From Deltaproteobacteria bacterium (GTDB taxonomy: Bacteria; Desulfobacterota; DSM-4660; Desulfatiglandales; HGW-15), in contig JAGVAP010000018.1 in NCBI GenBank assembly GCA_020060215.1, positions 1-28,805 on the forward strand: a stretch of 28,805 bases of DNA, written 5' to 3'. Each line of letters begins with the position of its first letter. Position 1 is the first letter of the stretch. This document shows, piece by piece, positions 23,477 through 28,805 of this stretch. The notes beneath the pieces are model-generated. The model ran no database searches, was not told where the DNA came from, and saw only the letters and a list, made by a program, of their open reading frames with translations. Position numbers and translations under genes: made by a program.

Positions 23477-23941
23477 TTATTTCCGCTCGCCTTTTTCCTG
23501 ATCGAAGACACGTCCCGGAAAACGCATCAGCTCCTTGATCTTGGCGGCCCTGATCTTCTGCTCGTGGGCGCCTTTCTTCTCAAAGGCCTGGGCCATCTTG
23601 ACGATCAGGTCCTCCAGCTGGACCGGTTTGACCAGAAAGTCGAACGCCCCCAGCTTCATCCCTTCAATGCTGGACTCCACGGTCGCGTGTCCCGTCAGCA
23701 GGATAACCTCGGCGAGGGGCTGGATATGCTTCATCTCGCGAAGGGCCGCCAGCCCGTCCATCCCCCCCGGCATCCGGATGTCCAGGATGACCACGTCGAA
23801 GAGCTTCTTTTTCATGAGCTCCAGGGCCGCTTCACCGCTCGTGACTCCGGCGGCTTCGATGTTCCTTTTCTGCAGCCGGGCCACGAGCGTCTCTACGAAT
23901 TCCTTTTCATCGTCCACGATCAATACTCGGAAGGCTTCCAT
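23477..23941 (-). CDS. Stand-alone receiver protein with an extra Gly in the active-site loop
   Basis: 154 residues; AAGGAG precedes ATG 23941. Receiver domain with DD10-11, Asp54 (VVILDIRMPGGMDG), LLTGHA and LVKPVQ. The loop after the phospho-acceptor has one additional Gly compared with MPGMDG in the other receivers here. A charged tail follows (KIRAAKIKELMRFPGRV), like that of the receiver at 21125. It is 30 bp downstream of kinase C and is its likely partner. Confidence 0.92.
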   Translation of the reverse strand: MEAFRVLIVDDEKEFVETLVARLQKRNIEAAGVTSGEAALELMKKKLFDVVILDIRMPGGMDGLAALREMKHIQPLAEVILLTGHATVESSIEGMKLGAFDFLVKPVQLEDLIVKMAQAFEKKGAHEQKIRAAKIKELMRFPGRVFDQEKGERK

Positions 23942-23971
23942 GACTTCTCCTTATCCGACCCGCCGCCCGGC

Positions 23972-25633
23972 CTACTTCTTCTCCGGAACGACAACCGGGA
24001 GTTTTACGGTAAACGTTGTCCCCTCCCCCTCCTTGCTCCTGAGGGTGATGGTCCCTCCCATCTTCTCGATGATGTTGTAGCTGATCCAGAGACCGAGCCC
24101 GGTCCCCTTCCCGTTTTGCTTCGTCGTATAGAACGGGTCAAAGACCTTCTTGTGGGCCTCTTCCGGGATGCCCCGGCCGTTGTCCCTTACGCTGACAAGG
24201 ATCTGGCCGTTCGAACGAAGGCTGCTGATCTGAATGGCGCCGTCCCTTCCGATGGCGTCTATCGCATTGGAGACCAGGTTCAGGAAGACCTGCTGGAGCT
24301 GGGACTGATCGCTCGCCACGATGGGCAGGTCCGGGGCGAGGTCGGTATGGATGGCGATGTTGTTGATCCTGGCGAAGTTCTCCAGCAGCGAGATCGTCTG
24401 CTTCAGGGTGTCGTTGACGTCCACATCCTCCAGGCGGGGCTCCATCCTCCTGGCATATCCCAGCATGTTGTGGACGACCTTTCGCGCCCGCTCCACGTGC
24501 TCCTCGATCTTCCGGATGGATTTCCGGAATTCATCGAGGTTTTCGCTCTTCCGCAGATCCTCGGTCTCGAGCAGATCTTCCATCCAACCGGTCTTCTGGA
24601 GGATCACGGCCAGGGGATTGTTGATCTCGTGCGCCACGCCCGCCGCCATCTTGCCGATCGCGGCCAGCTTATCCGACTGGACCAGCTGGGCGTTGAGTCC
24701 GTTCACCCTCCGGTCCGACTCCCTCAACCGGCTTATCATGAGGTGTGTGGTGAAGATCGTGGCCAGAACGATCGCCAATATGCCGGAGAGGATGATCGCG
24801 AACTCCACGTTCCTGGCGGCGAAGAGCCCGCTCATCTCCTCGGCCGCCTCCTGCCTGATCAGGAGGAGCCACTTATGCCCCTTCAACCAGCTCCCCGCGT
24901 AGAGCATGCGTACACCCTCCGGGGTGCTCAACTCCATGAGGTTCGCGCTCCCGCCGAACAACCGGGTGTCCAGCCCGGAGTCGGTCAGGATCTGCCCTCC
25001 GAAACGGGGCCTGGTCTGGAAGACGCCGGCCTCGTTCACGATGAAGGCATCGCCGGTCTTTCCCACCTGTGCCGCGCGAACGAGGGCGTTGAAGACTGCG
25101 GGGTCTATCGTGGCCCGCAGGATCCACGGGTTCTGGCCTTCCTGGCGCCTAACGGCGATGATGAAATGGGGGAGCTGCCGGTAGCCGAGATAGACATCGC
25201 TGATGTAGATGCCCTTGCTCATGACTTCCCCGAACCATTCCTGCTGGTAGTAGTTCAACCCCCTCAGCTCATAGGGGCCGACATAAGCCAGCTGCTGCCC
25301 GGCATTGTTGATGACCCCCAGATCCACAAAGGCGCCGGCGCGAATATTCATGACGGCGAAGATGGAGGCGAGGTTCTTCTCCTCGATCATCTCGTTGAAG
25401 GTGTGGGTGTCTGCCATGGCCGCCAGGATGGCCGTCCTTTCCTTCAGAAAAAGATCCATGGCCTCGGCCTGGGCCCGGGCGCGGTAGAGGATCTGCTCCT
25501 GGACCTTGGTCCTGTACATCCCCGCGAACTGGTAGTAGATCGTCACGCCCAGCAGCAGGAGGGGCGCCAGGGACACCAGGAGGGTGACCAGGATGATCTT
25601 TTTCTGAAGGTTGGAGTAAATCGCTGTTTTCAT
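23972..25633 (-). CDS. Cache sensor histidine kinase C
   Basis: 553 residues. TM1 about 12-34, dCache domain about 38-270, TM2 about 278-300, HisKA with His335 in MAAGVAHEINNPL, and HATPase with NLVSNAIDA, DNGRGIP, FDPFYTTK and GTGLGL. All motifs are intact. The Cache domain has YVGPYELRGLNYYQQEWF and ISDVYLGYRQLPHF, closely matching kinase B and the pseudo-kinase. No strong ribosome-binding site precedes ATG 25633. It sits downstream of the DASS permease at 25754, with which it may share a transcript. Confidence 0.94.
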   Translation of the reverse strand: MKTAIYSNLQKKIILVTLLVSLAPLLLLGVTIYYQFAGMYRTKVQEQILYRARAQAEAMDLFLKERTAILAAMADTHTFNEMIEEKNLASIFAVMNIRAGAFVDLGVINNAGQQLAYVGPYELRGLNYYQQEWFGEVMSKGIYISDVYLGYRQLPHFIIAVRRQEGQNPWILRATIDPAVFNALVRAAQVGKTGDAFIVNEAGVFQTRPRFGGQILTDSGLDTRLFGGSANLMELSTPEGVRMLYAGSWLKGHKWLLLIRQEAAEEMSGLFAARNVEFAIILSGILAIVLATIFTTHLMISRLRESDRRVNGLNAQLVQSDKLAAIGKMAAGVAHEINNPLAVILQKTGWMEDLLETEDLRKSENLDEFRKSIRKIEEHVERARKVVHNMLGYARRMEPRLEDVDVNDTLKQTISLLENFARINNIAIHTDLAPDLPIVASDQSQLQQVFLNLVSNAIDAIGRDGAIQISSLRSNGQILVSVRDNGRGIPEEAHKKVFDPFYTTKQNGKGTGLGLWISYNIIEKMGGTITLRSKEGEGTTFTVKLPVVVPEKK

Positions 25634-25753
25634 GGATCAGAGATCATTTATCATTTGGCGTTTGGCATTCATCATTGTTCAAACATCGGTGAATGGTCAT
25701 TAACCCTTTATCCTGTTCATCCTGTTATCCTGTCCAAACTTTCTTTCCCCCGG
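25634..25753. repeat. Short direct repeats between the DASS permease and kinase C
   Basis: On the minus strand the gap contains three imperfect copies of AACAGGAT(G/A) in a row (about 25703-25731), then an A/T-rich stretch with AATGATGAATGCC and CCAAATGATAAATGATC. These resemble dispersed intergenic repeats. No gene or clear terminator is seen. Confidence 0.55.
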
Positions 25754-27463
25754 CTATTTTACCGGCCAGGACATGAACTGCCAGTAACCGAAGATGGTCC
25801 AGAACCAGAGCACCACCCAGGCGAGGATGGTGACCGGCAGGCCGTATTTCATGAAGTCCATGACGTCCAGCAGCTTCTCCCCGGTCTCCGGGTCCCTCCC
25901 CATGCCGTAGGCGATCGCGTTGTTCGGGGTGCCGACCACCAGGAAGTTGGCGAAGGAAGAGGAGAAGGCGCAGGCCAGCCCGATCTTCCACATGTGGACG
26001 TTCGCGAGTTCGGCCATGGGCAGGAAGATGGGCCCGAGGGATGCCACCGTGGCGCCGTCGCTCATGAAGTTGGTCATGATGCCCGTGGCCAGGCTGACCC
26101 CGATGGTCAGGTTGTCGCCCTTGACCAGGAAGTCCGGAAGGACGCTCACAAAAGCCTGCGCCATCCACAGTGCCCCGCCTGTAAACTTGAGGGCCACGCC
26201 CATGGCGCATGCCGCTGCATAGAGTCCGACCACGTCGAAGGCCACGCCTTCCTGCACGTCGTCCCAGGTGATGATCCTGGCCAGGAACATGGCCATGACC
26301 GCATAGAGGGTCGGACCGCCCAGTCCCGCCTCCTCGCCCAGGATGATCCACGCGGCGACGAGCACCACCAGGATAACCGCCATGACGGCCTCCTTGCCGC
26401 CGAACTTGGGCATCCGCGCCACCTCTGCCTTGACCACCTCGCTCGGGTTCATGCCTCCCACTGCGAAACGCGGCTTCAACCGGAGGTACATGTAGGCGCC
26501 GATGACCACGCCCATGAGGGGCACGAACAGGAACCCGTATTTCATCCACTCCAGGAACGAGATCGGGGCCCCGTAGCTCATCAGATAGCCGACCATGATG
26601 GCATTCCGCCCCCCCGCGGCGGGAGATCCCGGTCCGCCGTGGTTGGCCGCAAAGCAGATGCCGAGGAGCAGGAAGACCGCCAGGGCGCGGTCCTTCTCGA
26701 CCCCGTACATCCTGCAGGTGACCTTGTAGACCCCCATCAGCACCGGGATCAGCAGGGCCACCAGGGCGTGCTCGGACAGGAAGCTGGCGGCCATGCCCAA
26801 CGTCGGCATGAAGATGAAGGCAAAAGCCTTGGCGCTCTTGATCCGGCTCAGCAGGATCAGGCCGATCCTCTTGTCCAGTCCGGTCTTGGCGACACCCACG
26901 GCCACGGCCAGGATGCCGAAGATGAAGAAGACCGCATCCTGCATGTAGGCCTTCGAGATCTCCTCGATGGGCAGGATGCCGAAGAGGTAGAGCATCACCG
27001 CAACCAGCACGTCGGTCGCTCCCAGGGGAAGAGCCTCGGTTCCCCACAGGAATACGACCAGCGCGAAGATGGCCAGGGTGGCCTTTGCGATCCGCGCCAC
27101 CTGTTCGGGGGTGAGGAGGGGTTTCGCCTTCTCATGAACCGTCTCTTCCGCCGGCGCGGCAATGCCCTTCTGCTGCACGGCCTGTTTCTTCCCGGTCGCC
27201 TCCTTGTAGGCGTCGGAGCGGAGTCTGCTGTTCACGCTGTCGGTGATCGTCTTCCCCGCCGTCACCTTGTACCCCGACGGGTTCTCCGTGCTCACCAGGT
27301 CGAGCATGCCTTGCGGAGGGGGAAGGATGATCAATGTGGAAAAGACGACCAGGGCGATCAGGAGCAGGACGGGCTTGTACCCGGGCTGGCTGGCCCAGAA
27401 GCTCGACTTCTCCTGAGAGTCGAATGTCGCATGGTGGGCTACACTATCTCCGTGATGAACCAT
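25754..27463 (-). CDS. SLC13/DASS family anion permease 2
   Basis: 569 residues; AAGGAGGAAGT precedes ATG 27463. After TM1 (about 29-50) there is a hydrophilic helical insert of about 75 residues, then the DASS core. Conserved motifs are NHGGPGSPAAGGRNAIMVGY and VGTPNNAIAYGMGRD, the paired substrate/Na+ sites. Family members take up dicarboxylates, tricarboxylates or sulfate with sodium. It is a paralogue of the permease at 18030-19946 but with a shorter insert. It is the first gene after the sigma-54 element at 27608-27623 and the tandem operator module, so its expression is probably tied to that of acs and the TSUP operon. Confidence 0.93.
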   Translation of the reverse strand: MVHHGDSVAHHATFDSQEKSSFWASQPGYKPVLLLIALVVFSTLIILPPPQGMLDLVSTENPSGYKVTAGKTITDSVNSRLRSDAYKEATGKKQAVQQKGIAAPAEETVHEKAKPLLTPEQVARIAKATLAIFALVVFLWGTEALPLGATDVLVAVMLYLFGILPIEEISKAYMQDAVFFIFGILAVAVGVAKTGLDKRIGLILLSRIKSAKAFAFIFMPTLGMAASFLSEHALVALLIPVLMGVYKVTCRMYGVEKDRALAVFLLLGICFAANHGGPGSPAAGGRNAIMVGYLMSYGAPISFLEWMKYGFLFVPLMGVVIGAYMYLRLKPRFAVGGMNPSEVVKAEVARMPKFGGKEAVMAVILVVLVAAWIILGEEAGLGGPTLYAVMAMFLARIITWDDVQEGVAFDVVGLYAAACAMGVALKFTGGALWMAQAFVSVLPDFLVKGDNLTIGVSLATGIMTNFMSDGATVASLGPIFLPMAELANVHMWKIGLACAFSSSFANFLVVGTPNNAIAYGMGRDPETGEKLLDVMDFMKYGLPVTILAWVVLWFWTIFGYWQFMSWPVK

Positions 27464-27607
27464 ACTTCCTCCTTCGATGTCCTTCCATTCACCGGCCGAT
27501 GGATAGGTTCGTCTCCGCTCGGCCGCGTGCCGAAAGGGTCATATCTCCTGTACTGATCGGGCGTTGTACCGGGGGGGAAAGCCGGGTGCTACTGCATCGC
27601 CCGAAAA

Positions 27608-27623
27608 TGCAAGCTGCATGCCG
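27608..27623 (-). promoter_or_regulatory. Sigma-54 promoter of DASS permease 2
   Basis: Minus-strand CGGCATGCAGCTTGCA has both invariant dinucleotides (GG, GC) at the right spacing and TTGCA at -12. It lies 145 bp before ATG 27463, nearly the same leader length as at acs (144). It is the best match of the three minus-strand elements. Confidence 0.75.
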
Positions 27624-27692
27624 TGTGCCCCCGGGGCGTGGCACCTGTAAATGGCTGATTTAAGGAGGCTATCAAAAGCGGCCGAAGCGCGA

Positions 27693-27735
27693 CTGTAAAC
27701 AGATTGATGACATGGCTGTCATTGCGAATGGACAG
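27693..27735. promoter_or_regulatory. Tandem activator-site module upstream of DASS permease 2
   Basis: Site one (27693-27713) is CTGTAAAC...GATGACAT. Site two (27716-27735) is CTGTCATTGCGAATGGACAG, an almost perfect palindrome. The 23-bp step and the order match the other two regions. The module lies 70 bp upstream of the sigma-54 element, and its distal site overlaps the stop codon of the PEP-synthase-like gene. Confidence 0.75.
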
Positions 27736-28805
27736 GTCCTGCAGGATGTTGGGAGAGAACCTTCCGGATATCCCCGGCAATCTTGGTCCTGTAGTACTCC
27801 AGGGAGGCGGGATTGGCCATGATCATGTCGAGCTGCCTTGTATGGATGGTCAGAAAACCCAGGATCCTGAGCCGCTCTTTCATGAACCCCATCTCCTGCT
27901 CGGCCAACCGCGCAATCAGGCTATCGTCCTTCACCTCCACCCTGAAGCCGTGCTCTTCCAGGATCTCCCCGACGAAGAAGACCCTCCTGGTCCTCCTCTC
28001 CTCGTCGGCCGCTCCCCCCTTGAACTGGAAGGTGACATAGTTCTCGGTCTCCCTTTCACTGACCAGCGCCTCGATCAGGGAAAAATGGAAGCCCAGCCTG
28101 GACATGAGGCTGCAGTAGTTCCTGGAGATCATGAAATAGTTCCGATTCCCGTAGCTGGACCTCATCCCCGGGACGAGGGCGGTATTCCGGGTGGCTTCGA
28201 ACATGACCGACATCATCCCCCTCCCGTCGATCGGGGGAGGGCCGTCCCATGGCATGGCCGCTATCCCTTCCCAGATGGCGATCATGGGGACCGAGACGAT
28301 ATTGTCGATCTTCACATACCTGCCTTCCACCTCCTCGCGGAACCCGTCGTCCAGGTTCAGTATCCACCACTGCATGGGGACCTCGCAGAGCAGCTGCTTG
28401 CTGGAGCGCTCCGGGAAGTGGTGGTCCTTCCCGAAGCGAAACATCTCGTGGACCGCCTTCTCATGGCAGTAGCGGGTGATGTCGTGGAGGGTGCGGCATC
28501 GCTCAGGCCTGAACCCCGGTGCGTCCGGGTCCAGGAGGTGCAGGGGTATGACCCGATCGGCTACCTTTTTGAGCGTCTCGTAGACCGGGCTGTCGGCCAT
28601 CAGGTTCCTGGGTTCCTCCTTGGACGCCAACAGCTCCCCGCGCCTTCCCTCATAGACCCTGCGCCCGTCCGCATCGACGGTCACCATCATGCCCGGCCTG
28701 AGTCGGGCCACGGCCTCCATCATCCCGAAGAGGGCCGGGACGCGGAACTCCCTGCAGACATTGGCCAGGTGCCCTGCCACGTTCCCCTGGCCCGTGACCA
28801 CGGCC
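27719..28805 (-). CDS. PEP-synthase-like protein, C-terminal part (5' end cut)
   Basis: About 361 residues; the frame is open at the right edge and the start is outside the window. The first 50 residues are the end of a PEP-utilising mobile (phosphohistidine) domain. [20 protein letters not shown] fits the swivelling-domain pattern in which the His of AGHLA accepts phosphate, followed by [14 protein letters not shown]. The remaining roughly 300 residues do not show the C-terminal PEP-binding barrel motifs of PpsA or PpdK and I cannot assign them. So this is a PEP-synthase relative with a different C-terminal module, not a standard PpsA. The last codons overlap an operator site for the next gene. 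Confidence 0.75.
   Translation of the reverse strand, partial: AVVTGQGNVAGHLANVCREFRVPALFGMMEAVARLRPGMMVTVDADGRRVYEGRRGELLASKEEPRNLMADSPVYETLKKVADRVIPLHLLDPDAPGFRPERCRTLHDITRYCHEKAVHEMFRFGKDHHFPERSSKQLLCEVPMQWWILNLDDGFREEVEGRYVKIDNIVSVPMIAIWEGIAAMPWDGPPPIDGRGMMSVMFEATRNTALVPGMRSSYGNRNYFMISRNYCSLMSRLGFHFSLIEALVSERETENYVTFQFKGGAADEERRTRRVFFVGEILEEHGFRVEVKDDSLIARLAEQEMGFMKERLRILGFLTIHTRQLDMIMANPASLEYYRTKIAGDIRKVLSQHPAGPVHSQ

Noticed and set aside
23444..27556. A 1370-codon open frame on the plus strand
   Set aside because: It lies antisense to a DASS permease, a sensor kinase and a receiver that have clear family motifs. Its translation is low-complexity, rich in Asp, Gly, His and Gln, with no recognisable domain. 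Long antisense frames are expected in GC-rich DNA with strong codon bias.
1..28805. tRNA, rRNA or riboswitch genes
   Set aside because: No convincing tRNA cloverleaf, rRNA stretch or known riboswitch core was noticed by eye. A covariance-model scan would be needed to exclude them.

Overview
This is a GC-rich accessory-metabolism and signalling region in which 23 of the 24 gene-like units lie on the minus strand. Gene content suggests an anaerobic Desulfobacterota (old Deltaproteobacteria) genome: Cache-domain sensor kinases with stand-alone or CBS-fused receiver proteins, an NtrC-type sigma-54 activator, SLC13/DASS and TSUP permeases, an OFA-type MFS carrier, a PEP-synthase-like protein, and intergenic gaps filled with several kinds of inverted repeat. 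The taxonomic call is inference from gene content only.

Layout in the direction of minus-strand transcription (high to low coordinates). A PEP-synthase-like gene enters from the right edge (28805-27719). A sigma-54 promoter region then drives a DASS anion permease (27463-25754). Next come two Cache histidine kinase/receiver pairs (25633-23477 and 23368-21125), a receiver-CBS protein (20972-20058), a second DASS permease (19946-18030), a 60-residue single-TM protein, a YIP1-like membrane protein, and a Cache-PAS kinase followed by its NtrC-type regulator (16479-12858). The only convincing plus-strand gene (12508-12759) encodes a single-CBS protein. It is divergent from an operon for a small secreted protein, a TSUP permease, a Cys/His-containing membrane protein, an ArsB/NhaD-type permease, a receiver-CBS protein, a Cache kinase that lacks its phospho-acceptor histidine, a GNAT-domain protein and an AcuC-like deacetylase (11930-3101; whether all of this is one transcript is not established). 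Last come acetyl-CoA synthetase and an OFA-type MFS carrier (2776 to the left edge).

The main discovery is regulatory. Three separate regions, upstream of acs, of the TSUP operon and of the DASS permease at 27463, carry the same roughly 44-bp module. It is a TGTAAAC...ACA half-palindrome followed, at an identical 23-bp step, by a CTG..ATT..CG.A...GACAG palindrome. Each module lies 70-115 bp upstream of a minus-strand sigma-54-like element of the form (T/C)GGCATRCA..TTG(C/A)A. The central region adds a further inverted repeat (TGTCCAT/ATGGACA) and a near-perfect plus-strand sigma-54 promoter for the CBS gene. The NtrC-type activator encoded in the window is the obvious candidate to bind these sites.

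Working model (inference): Cache sensors detect an organic acid, and the NtrC/sigma-54 switch turns on uptake (DASS, TSUP, OFA) and activation to acyl-CoA (Acs). The GNAT/AcuC-like pair would tune Acs by reversible lysine acetylation, and CBS domains on receivers and on the free CBS protein would report adenylate state, which Acs itself changes by making AMP.
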